The translations under genes were made by a program, and so were the position numbers. From NCBI RefSeq assembly GCF_017545445.1, contig NZ_JAFWOM010000062.1, positions 1 to 50,784 of the forward strand: a DNA stretch of 50,784 nt, in the 5' to 3' direction. This document shows positions 7,000-14,496 of the stretch, one piece after another (the stretch's first letter is position 1; each line of letters begins with the position of its first letter). The notes under the pieces are model-generated. The model was not told the origin of the DNA. It made no database searches and saw nothing but the letters and a program-made list of their open reading frames with translations. This DNA comes from Fibrobacter sp. GTDB lineage: Bacteria > Fibrobacterota > Fibrobacteria > Fibrobacterales > Fibrobacteraceae.

Positions 7000-9783
7000 G
7001 TTTTCGAACTTTATATCTAATGTCTTGATAAGAGAATCGAGGCGGTGGGTGAGCTTTTCGGCGCCAGCTTGGGAAAGGTGACTGTAGTCATGGGCCTCTT
7101 TATCGGTGTAGTCGTGCTTGCCCATCTTGTTTTCATTCATCAAGATGAAATTCGGGTATTTCTTCGTGATGCTTGACAAATCTTGTAAAACGTCCGGAAC
7201 TTCGCTGCGGCGCAGTCCGGCATATCCGTAAGCTCCTGTTTCCGCATATTTGGGATTGATTGGTGGAATTACTCCAATTACGGTTATTTTATGGGCGCTG
7301 CAAGAGTCCATAAGTTCTGTCAAAAGTTGCAAATTTCGGTTATACCTGTCGGCTTTGTAATCCATCCAGCAGGAATCTTCGGTTATTGTAGGGTCTCCCC
7401 AGCCATTAGCAGATGTTATCAGGTGACCACGAGTGGGGCGGTTGTTTTGAGCTTGGGTGGATGTGCCTGGGCTGTCGTATGTCGCTTTGAATAATCCTTT
7501 AGGATAACCATCTTTCCAATAATTGTGGTTCATGTCATATACATATCCTGGATAAGATTCGTATGCCTTGTAAAACATGTTGTTTGCGTTTTGCCCAATG
7601 TTATACGATCTGTCCAAATCTAAAGACATAATAAGCATTTTTAACTTCTTTAAATGTGGGATGACATAGTTGTAAAAAAGTTCTGTAGTTCCCCAAAGTG
7701 ATGCTGCTGGAGTTGCCAGGTTTATGGCGAAAATCGAGTTTTTGAATAATGTGGGGTCAATTCCATAATAAGCTCTTGATGCACCCATGATGACAGCATT
7801 TGTCGAATCCTTATATTGCCATATAAGTTCCATTTTGTAACGATAAACACTAGCTTGGTTGCATGCTCCCGAATTGTTGTAATACATACCTGTGCTATCC
7901 GGGGCGAGCTCGAAGTCTATTCCCGTTTCGTCAGTTTGCGCATTTTTTGTTTTGCGTTCTATCCACAGATTCGGGTGCCAAAGTTCTTCGCTTTCGGCAA
8001 GTTCAGTGACGGAACTGTCAGCAGGGCTTACGAGAACGATTTTTGTGTGTGACCCGTTTGCGTTCGTGAGCGTTGCCACAATGTTGGATGTCTTGCCATC
8101 GGTTGCCCATTCGGTATGGTCGAACGTGTAGCCTGATGGTGATGAAATACTTTGTATTAACTTCCCGTTGCTGTCGGCGACGAAAATGCGTTCGTGCGTG
8201 GCGTACGATTTGCCGACGAATTTCTGGCCTTTTTTGCCGCCGAAGTCGAGGAACAAAGTGCGTTTGCTTTTGTCTTGAGCAAGCGAAACATTGCACGCTT
8301 GTTCTTTGTCATACCAAATGGTGTCGCGTGCTTTTTCTGTAATTGTAGAGCCGGATTTTGCAATGCGTGCACGGAGGAGCCTTGCTCCCGAAACGGCCAA
8401 AGTGTTGTCTTCGCTGATGCCGCCATGGTAGGCTCCATCGAAGAGTTTTTGCGGAGTTCCGAATTTGCCTTTGGAGAATTTTACCTGCCAGGTGGCGCTC
8501 CCCTTGAAAGCGGATTCGTCCTTGTTGTTGCCGGCGTCGGTTACATAGACGATTGCCGTATCGCCATTGTCGAGGACTCTCCAGCGGGGGATGGCGGCAC
8601 TCTTGACATCCTGTTTTACGCGGTTTGTCCCTTTTGCGTTCAAGTCGCGGACGTAAAGTTTGGATGTGCCGCTGATGCCTTCGGGCTTGGTACAGAATGC
8701 AACGCGTTTTCCGTCGGGCGAAATGTCAGGGTGATATACTTCGATGGAATCATGAATCTCTTTTACGGATAAGGTTCCTTCACTGTAGTCGATAAATGCG
8801 AGGTTTCCGCTGATGTCGTTGCGGAACGCGAGAATGGCGTTATGGGTGCCGGTCAATTTTTTTATGGAGCTGGCATTGGCAAGGGCTGATACGGCGCTTG
8901 TCTGTACTTTTCCGCTGGCGTCTAGCCAAATGGGGTTCGGGATGTTGCCGAATGCAAGTCGAAAACCAATGCGGTCGGCGTGCGTTGAACCCTCTACGGT
9001 GTATTCGTCGCCTCGTGCGATGACGTTCATTTCAGATGGCCTGTCAGAGAAGTAGCCCCCTTTTAGAACTCGTTCTCCGAGATCGCCTCCGTCGAGAGAA
9101 CCTACGTAATTTGTGATGGTCGTGTCGCGGAATTGACCAGCCCAGTCGTTGACCCATTCTTTCACGTTGCCGGCAAGGTCGCAGAAATCTTGTGAATCCT
9201 TTCCGGCACTGCAGACAACATGCGTTTTGAAATCGGAGTTGTCGGCATTCCAGCTATTGTTTTTTGGATCCCAGCCTTTGGATGCGGCGAGAACCCATTC
9301 GGCTTCTGTGGGGAGTCGGTAGGCGTTTAATTCGGGGTGAAAAACGAGTGCATCCAGGTTTGTACAATGGCCTTCGCTATCGAATGTCGCCTTGGTGTAT
9401 GTATATGCCGAATCTCGTTTTTCGGATTTGCTTTTGGCATTTGCGATGAGTACAGCGTCGTAGTAGGTGACGTTTGCAAGGGGGAGACTATCTTTTTTGC
9501 ACTTGCCAAAATCTTTCAGTTTGTATTCCTTGGCAAGGACATTATATTCGCCGCAAGTGAACTCGTGGATGGCCAGATAATAGTCGTAATCGAGCGAAAC
9601 CTTCATGGCGGGGCGCTCCGAAGGCTTGAATTTGCTGTCTTTTGTCCCGAGTGTCACGGTTCCGCCGCGAACGGCAATCATGCCTTCGATTTCATCCAAT
9701 GGGGAGTCGTTCGAGGAATCGGACGACATGCTGCATGCATATAACAACAATGCACAAATTGAGATTAATAATCCTTGTTTCAT
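6985..9783 (-). CDS. TIGR02171-type lipoprotein (SUMF1-like, propeller, SGNH-like)
   Basis: A 932-residue lipoprotein with a lipobox near residue 17 (LLLYAC). I recognise it as a member of the Fibrobacter paralogous family TIGR02171, of unknown function. Three regions can be read. Residues about 30-280 look like a formylglycine-generating-enzyme/SUMF1 fold (YRLPTEAEWVLAA, CDLAGNVKEWVNDW, RVLKGGYF, IGFRLAFG) but I see no catalytic Cys pair. Residues about 300-620 look like a TolB/WD-type propeller (YHPDISPDGKRVAFCT). The C-terminal third has GASRAYYG with Ser669 and DYSHLS with Asp899 and His902, resembling the Ser and Asp-x-x-His blocks of SGNH hydrolases such as DltD or AlgJ/AlgX. A close paralogue lies at 11,659. 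An AGAGGA Shine-Dalgarno precedes the ATG. Probably cotranscribed with the upstream CotH-like gene. Confidence 0.85.
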   Translation of the reverse strand: MKQGLLISICALLLYACSMSSDSSNDSPLDEIEGMIAVRGGTVTLGTKDSKFKPSERPAMKVSLDYDYYLAIHEFTCGEYNVLAKEYKLKDFGKCKKDSLPLANVTYYDAVLIANAKSKSEKRDSAYTYTKATFDSEGHCTNLDALVFHPELNAYRLPTEAEWVLAASKGWDPKNNSWNADNSDFKTHVVCSAGKDSQDFCDLAGNVKEWVNDWAGQFRDTTITNYVGSLDGGDLGERVLKGGYFSDRPSEMNVIARGDEYTVEGSTHADRIGFRLAFGNIPNPIWLDASGKVQTSAVSALANASSIKKLTGTHNAILAFRNDISGNLAFIDYSEGTLSVKEIHDSIEVYHPDISPDGKRVAFCTKPEGISGTSKLYVRDLNAKGTNRVKQDVKSAAIPRWRVLDNGDTAIVYVTDAGNNKDESAFKGSATWQVKFSKGKFGTPQKLFDGAYHGGISEDNTLAVSGARLLRARIAKSGSTITEKARDTIWYDKEQACNVSLAQDKSKRTLFLDFGGKKGQKFVGKSYATHERIFVADSNGKLIQSISSPSGYTFDHTEWATDGKTSNIVATLTNANGSHTKIVLVSPADSSVTELAESEELWHPNLWIERKTKNAQTDETGIDFELAPDSTGMYYNNSGACNQASVYRYKMELIWQYKDSTNAVIMGASRAYYGIDPTLFKNSIFAINLATPAASLWGTTELFYNYVIPHLKKLKMLIMSLDLDRSYNIGQNANNMFYKAYESYPGYVYDMNHNYWKDGYPKGLFKATYDSPGTSTQAQNNRPTRGHLITSANGWGDPTITEDSCWMDYKADRYNRNLQLLTELMDSCSAHKITVIGVIPPINPKYAETGAYGYAGLRRSEVPDVLQDLSSITKKYPNFILMNENKMGKHDYTDKEAHDYSHLSQAGAEKLTHRLDSLIKTLDIKFENKKEK

Positions 9784-9810
9784 ACCGTCCTCTGTTATGG
9801 AAAGATAAAA

Positions 9811-9897
9811 TATATTTGATACGTGAAATAATCTTGGTACATTAGACGTTTAAAAACATTCTCTTTTGGAGAATTTAAAAAATTTATTTACTCCTAA
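9811..9897 (+). pseudogene. Relic of a heparinase II/III gene 5' end
   Basis: Frame +, 9823-9897, reads GTG AAA TAA, then Ser-Trp-Tyr-Ile-Arg-Arg-Leu-Lys-Thr-Phe-Ser-Phe-Gly-Glu-Phe, then drifts to a stop. The 15 codons at 9832-9876 match the start of the intact gene at 14,506-14,550 at 37 of 45 bases; five of the eight differences are synonymous third positions and three fall in one codon (Ala to Phe). Position 3 is a nonsense codon. A TATATTT box (9811-9817) lies upstream at nearly the same distance as the TAGATTT box of the intact gene. It overlaps the 3' end of the CotH-like gene by 14 bp. The mostly silent substitutions argue against chance and for an old, once functional copy. Confidence 0.7.
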
Positions 9898-11296
9898 ATA
9901 TTGAATCTTGAATGGCAAACGCCCGCTCAAGTGTGATATCAATGTGGTTCAGTTCATCTAGTTTGCGAGAGACTGTTTGCTTCAGGTACTGATTTCTTTC
10001 TATAATCCATTCTTTTAGAAAATGAATATTTTCATCGAATGTTGGTAAGGGAACCGGGTTGTAGGGACAGGAAAGTTGCCTTCTTTCTTGGTTGTCGGTT
10101 ATTTCTAGAGTGTCGCAGTACGCCCATCCCGAATCCGAATAATTGCGGTTGAACGAATCGTGGAAAAAATCTACAATGGAATCGATTTTGTTCTTGCCCA
10201 GTTCGTTGTCGTTGGCGAGATTGTCGAAATAGGGCTCGATTTGTAAATAGCGCTCATAGGCAATCTTTTGAAAGACTGAATCTTGGAAAAGTATATTCCA
10301 CCATGTTCTTTTGGCATTGAAATTGTTTGTAGATGCTTTTGTGGCTGATACTGTGTTTCCGAGGGACAGGTCAAAATCCCATACCGGTCCGCCTCTCAAG
10401 ATGCCGTCGTGGATTGTAAAGAAAACAGAACCCGTATGTAAATCAGGATTGCTGACAAATTCCTCTATCCAGTAATAGTCAATAATGGTTTTTATGTCAA
10501 CGAACTTGATGTATTCCGTGATATTTTGGGTTGCAATCGCTTTTTCGATATGTCCCATTTTTTGTATAAAGTCATCCATTTGCTCTGGAGTAGGCTCTTC
10601 GGGTTCGCATAATGTTATGCGAATGGAATCGACCGGAGTGTGGAAGTAAACATCGTTTGCTTTATTTCGTTGTTCGCTTTCAACGACTTCAAAAAGAAAG
10701 TCTCCGTTCTCAGTGCTGTATGGAATTCTATTTTTTTGGAATTCTATTTTTTCAAAGATTTGGTAATTCCCCATGAAAATATCATTTAACCATACGTCAA
10801 TAAAATATGATTTGGGTGAAAATGCAAAGGAAAGATTGCTGGCTAAATCGTAAATTAACTTATTCCGAATAAGCGTAGGGTCAAATGGATTGGATAAGAG
10901 AACCCATTTTTTTGCTTTGCCCATGCCTAAAAAATCAACCTTTTCATCGAATTTTATATTGTAGGGTCTTTTGGGACTTTGCGCTGTCGAATTTCCTCGT
11001 TTTTTGATATAGCCAAAATTTTCAAAGTTTTCGGTAGGAGTGAAATACGTGAAATGTTCGCTTGCGTCAAAAAAGTAGAAATAAGCGTTGCAGTAGTTGC
11101 TTGTTATTTTGGAATTTGTGTAAATGAAAAGCTCTGGAATGCGTTTTAGAGCTTGCCTGCTTGGCGTGTGCTCGGGAATGATGGATTTCCCTTGTGAACT
11201 TGTGGAATGAATTTCGTCGCATCCATTTGAGAATAGGGCTATAATGATTGTTGTTGCAATCACAAAAAGGGATAGAGGGACATCATGAGATTTCAT
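9884..11296 (-). CDS. CotH-family kinase-like lipoprotein
   Basis: A 470-residue protein of the CotH family, members of which are atypical secreted or surface protein kinases (Bacillus CotH phosphorylates spore coat proteins). It has a signal sequence ending in a lipobox-like FSNGC near residue 26. Family features include YIKKRGNST (Gly-rich/Arg region), KRPYNIKFDEK, KKWVLLSNPFDPTLIRNKL, DVWLNDIFMGNYQIFEKIE and, near the C-terminal part, GPVWDFDLSLGN, whose WDFD holds the metal-binding Asp of the family. The sequence is AT-rich compared with the dehydrogenase operon. It lies between two TIGR02171-type lipoproteins and is 100 nt upstream of the one on the same strand, so a joint surface role (phosphorylation of a neighbour or of a glycan) is possible but not shown. 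Confidence 0.85.
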   Translation of the reverse strand: MKSHDVPLSLFVIATTIIIALFSNGCDEIHSTSSQGKSIIPEHTPSRQALKRIPELFIYTNSKITSNYCNAYFYFFDASEHFTYFTPTENFENFGYIKKRGNSTAQSPKRPYNIKFDEKVDFLGMGKAKKWVLLSNPFDPTLIRNKLIYDLASNLSFAFSPKSYFIDVWLNDIFMGNYQIFEKIEFQKNRIPYSTENGDFLFEVVESEQRNKANDVYFHTPVDSIRITLCEPEEPTPEQMDDFIQKMGHIEKAIATQNITEYIKFVDIKTIIDYYWIEEFVSNPDLHTGSVFFTIHDGILRGGPVWDFDLSLGNTVSATKASTNNFNAKRTWWNILFQDSVFQKIAYERYLQIEPYFDNLANDNELGKNKIDSIVDFFHDSFNRNYSDSGWAYCDTLEITDNQERRQLSCPYNPVPLPTFDENIHFLKEWIIERNQYLKQTVSRKLDELNHIDITLERAFAIQDSIFRSK

Positions 11297-11658
11297 ATTC
11301 TTTTCGAATATATATTCTTTTTATGAAAATATATTGAGGTGATTGCTGGGAAAACCCCTTTTTTTTTGTCAGGTGATAATATTTGCTTGTTTATGGGGAC
11401 CAAAATAGAAACTTAGGCTGAATGGGAATTGACTAAATGTTTTTGTGTGATTATATTTATTATTGCTTTGGTGATTAAAAAATTATAATACAACGTCATG
11501 GCGGACCTAATTTGCCATCTAGTTTCACGAAGAACAATGACGTTAAAGAATCTTGTAAAGTTTATAACAGCCGTCTCTATAAGTGGAGGTCCTGCTATTT
11601 GATTTTTTTATGATGAATTGGTTTGTCTAGAGGGAACTGGTTCAAAAGGAGAAGATTG
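11297..11658. promoter_or_regulatory. Divergent promoter region of CotH-like and TIGR02171-type genes
   Basis: An AT-rich 362-bp spacer without a convincing gene. On + it contains TTGTAA (11553-11558), a 17-nt spacer and TCTATA (11576-11581), which fits a sigma-70 promoter with a leader of about 70 nt to the ATG at 11659. Upstream is an 8-bp inverted repeat AACGTCAT (11492-11499) / ATGACGTT (11537-11544), with a nested ATGGC/GCCAT pair. On the - strand, TATATTC lies 9 nt before the CotH-like ATG. An AAAGGAGA Shine-Dalgarno at 11645-11652 decides the + start. Confidence 0.45.
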
Positions 11659-14454
11659 ATGCTTTTTTTGTCTTTATTCATATTTGCATTTTTTTTGAAT
11701 GCTTGTAGCGACAGTGTAACTGATGAAAATGAGAACAGTACTGTCGCATCGGATACCGAGAAAATAGAGGGAATGATTCGCATAGAGCCTTCTAAAACGA
11801 CATTAGGCACGAAAGATAAAAGTTTCAAGGCGAATGAAAAACCCGAGATGAAGGTCGAACTGGATTATGCTTTTTTCTTGGATGTCCATGAAGTCACGTG
11901 TGGAGAGTATCGGAAAGTAGCCAAAAAGAGTAAACTCCATACTTGGGATTCCTGCGAAAACGATAGCATTCCGTTATCGGATGTAACTTATTATGACGCC
12001 GTTCTCTTTGCCAATGCTAAAAGCAAGATGCAGGGCTATGATACCGTTTATACTTATAAAAAGTTAAGCTATGATTCAGAAAAACATTGTACTGGTTTGG
12101 AAGGTTTTTCTTTTCTTGCCGATGTAGATGGGTTTCGGCTTCCTACTGAAGCGGAGTGGGTCTTGGCGGCGAAAAAAAATTGGGACCCCAAAAAAAGTTG
12201 GAACAATGGAAACTCAGGTAACAAGGCGCATGTTGTTTGTTCCAAAGGAAAAGATTCGACAGGACTGTGCGATATGGCCGGCAATGTCATGGAGTGGGTG
12301 AATGATTGGCTAGGAGTTTTTTACGATACAACAGTGACAAATTATATTGGAGCTTCCGATGGAGGAAAAATGGACGAACGCATTGTTAAAGGCGGAAGTT
12401 ATACAAATGCGAAGTCCGAAATAAATCCTATAACCAGAGGCGATGTCTATACAGTTACATCTTCTACCCGTTCTGAATATGTCGGCTTTAGATTGGCTTT
12501 TGGGAAAATCCCTAATGCAATAAGAATCAATAATCATGGAAAGGTTGCCGCTGGAGTTATTACACCGATTGCCAGTTCGGAAACTTTAAAAAACTATACC
12601 AAAACATATAGTGCAAAACTTGCATTTCGAAATGATGTTTCAGGGAATTTGGCCTACATCGATTATAGTGAAATTCCTTTATCCGTACAAGAAATCGAGG
12701 ATACCATCGAGGTTTACCATCCGGAAATTTCACCGGATGGAGAATATGTCGCCTTTTGTACGAAATATGAAGGCATTGACAAAAAATCAGAGTTGTACGT
12801 AAGAAAATTGGATCCAGAAGGATCAAAGCTCGTAAAACTTGATGTCAAGAGTGCTGCAATCCCTCGCTGGCGTGTGACCGAAACAGGAGACACTGCCATT
12901 GTCTATGTAACTAGTGCTGCAAACAATAAAGACACTGCTTCGTTCAAGGCTTCCTCAACTTGGCAGGTTTCATTTAGTAAAGAAAAATTTGGTAAACCGA
13001 AGAAACTTTTTGATGGGGCGTATCATGGAGGAATAAGTGAAGATAATACCTTGGCGGTTTCGGGGGCGAGGCTTCTCCGTGCTAGAATTGCAAATAAAGG
13101 ATCGACTATTACTGAGAATGCTCGCGATACGGTATGGTATAATGGGGAGCAGGCGTGCAATGTTTCTCTTTCCATGGATGGTCGTAAACGAGTGTCCTTC
13201 TTGGATTTTGCCAGTAAAAGCGGTAAAAAATTTGTCGGTGAAACTTATGTAACGCATGAAAGACTCTTTATTGCCGACAGCAACGGAAAATTGTTGCGGA
13301 GCATCAAGGCCCCCTCCAATTACATCTTTGATCACAGCGAATGGGCTACAGATGGAGAGACATCCAATATTGTGGCCTCCTTGGTCAATGCTAATGGGGC
13401 GTATAAAAAAATAGTGCTGGTCAGTCCTGAAGATAGCAACGTTACGGAATTGGTTGATGGCGAAGAACTTTGGCATCCGAATTTGTGGGTGAAAAGGTCA
13501 AATTCCGATTCGCTGGAAGAAAAAGAACAAAGAAAATTGGATCCTGATAGTGCTGGAATTTATTACAATTCAAGCGGCGCTTCAGAAAAGGCAATATATT
13601 TCAGATATAAAATGGAGTTCCTATGGCAATATAGGGATTCTGCGAATACTGTTATTCTTGGCTCGTCGCGCGTTTATCAGGCCGTAAATCCGATTCAGTT
13701 CAGTAAGCCGGTCTTTGCCATAAATTTTGCGACTCCTGGGACTGTAATTTACGGAACCACGCTTCTTTTCCAGAATTATATTCTGCCGCACTTGAAGAAG
13801 CTGAAGTTGGTCATTACGTCTATAGATCCAGATAGATCCTATGACAATGGTCGCGATTATGATAATATTTTGTTCAAGGCGTATGAGTCATATCCGGGTT
13901 ATGTTTATGATAAAAATCATAACTATTGGAAAGACGATTATAGTCCAGAATTATTCAAGGCGACGTATGAATCGCCAGGTGTTGCTTCTATGGCGCAAAA
14001 GATGCGCCCGACAAGAGGCTTTGTGCCTATGAAATCATACGGATGGGGCGAACCGTCTCTTGCGAAGGATTCAAGTTGGATGGATGATAAGGACTGTGCC
14101 TATTCCCATAATAAAAATTTTGACTTGTTCACGCAGTTTTTGAAACTTTGCAAAGAAAACGATATCATCGTCATCGGCGTTATAACACCACAAAATCCCA
14201 AATATAAGGAAACTGGGGCTTTTGGTTATCGTGGATTGCGTAGAAGCGAGGCTATTGTCTTTATAGAAAAATTGAAGAAATTGGAAGAGACCTATCCGAA
14301 TTTTGTTTTATTTGATGAAAATAAAATGGGAGATCATGATTACACGGATGAAATGGCTACGGATCCAGGGCATTTATCCGAGGTCGGTGCCGTCCGTTTG
14401 ACGGATCGACTTGATTCGCTTATAAAGACACTGAATATTGTTTTTCCCAAATAG
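11659..14454 (+). CDS. TIGR02171-type lipoprotein, second paralogue
   Basis: A 931-residue paralogue of the gene at 6,985-9,783, alike over its whole length. The start chosen is the ATG at 11659, 7 nt after AAAGGAGA; it gives a compact signal peptide ending in the lipobox FLNAC. A TTG 12 codons upstream would give an implausible charged N terminus. The SUMF1-like region shows FRLPTEAEWVLAA, CDMAGNVMEWVNDW, RIVKGGSY and VGFRLAFG; the propeller region has EVYHPEISPDGEYVAFCT; the C-terminal SGNH-like region has GSSRVYQ (Ser670) and DPGHLS (Asp902, His905), with the catalytic-type residues kept in both copies. Codon use is more AT-rich than in the copy on -, so the two have diverged or been acquired separately. 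It ends 42 nt before the heparinase gene. Confidence 0.85.
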   Translation: MLFLSLFIFAFFLNACSDSVTDENENSTVASDTEKIEGMIRIEPSKTTLGTKDKSFKANEKPEMKVELDYAFFLDVHEVTCGEYRKVAKKSKLHTWDSCENDSIPLSDVTYYDAVLFANAKSKMQGYDTVYTYKKLSYDSEKHCTGLEGFSFLADVDGFRLPTEAEWVLAAKKNWDPKKSWNNGNSGNKAHVVCSKGKDSTGLCDMAGNVMEWVNDWLGVFYDTTVTNYIGASDGGKMDERIVKGGSYTNAKSEINPITRGDVYTVTSSTRSEYVGFRLAFGKIPNAIRINNHGKVAAGVITPIASSETLKNYTKTYSAKLAFRNDVSGNLAYIDYSEIPLSVQEIEDTIEVYHPEISPDGEYVAFCTKYEGIDKKSELYVRKLDPEGSKLVKLDVKSAAIPRWRVTETGDTAIVYVTSAANNKDTASFKASSTWQVSFSKEKFGKPKKLFDGAYHGGISEDNTLAVSGARLLRARIANKGSTITENARDTVWYNGEQACNVSLSMDGRKRVSFLDFASKSGKKFVGETYVTHERLFIADSNGKLLRSIKAPSNYIFDHSEWATDGETSNIVASLVNANGAYKKIVLVSPEDSNVTELVDGEELWHPNLWVKRSNSDSLEEKEQRKLDPDSAGIYYNSSGASEKAIYFRYKMEFLWQYRDSANTVILGSSRVYQAVNPIQFSKPVFAINFATPGTVIYGTTLLFQNYILPHLKKLKLVITSIDPDRSYDNGRDYDNILFKAYESYPGYVYDKNHNYWKDDYSPELFKATYESPGVASMAQKMRPTRGFVPMKSYGWGEPSLAKDSSWMDDKDCAYSHNKNFDLFTQFLKLCKENDIIVIGVITPQNPKYKETGAFGYRGLRRSEAIVFIEKLKKLEETYPNFVLFDENKMGDHDYTDEMATDPGHLSEVGAVRLTDRLDSLIKTLNIVFPK

Positions 14455-14482
14455 CCCTAGAAAAAATACAACTCTTTTTTGC

Positions 14483-14489
14483 TAGATTT
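14483..14489 (+). promoter_or_regulatory. TAGATTT box before the heparinase gene
   Basis: TAGATTT preceded by TTTTTTGC, ending 7 nt before the ATG at 14497. No Shine-Dalgarno is present. It would serve as a -7/-10 element for a leaderless or nearly leaderless message. Confidence 0.4.
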
Positions 14490-14496
14490 CTACCAA

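Noticed and set aside
11297..11658. JUMPstart/ops anti-termination element for the polysaccharide operons
   Set aside because: No GGCGGTAGCGT-like core was found here or before the other operons; the sequences seen are plain promoter-like.
6985..14454. Composite transposon made by the two inverted TIGR02171-type genes
   Set aside because: The two copies are inverted and similar, but no transposase, terminal repeats or target duplications are visible; paralogous family members with rearrangement explain it.
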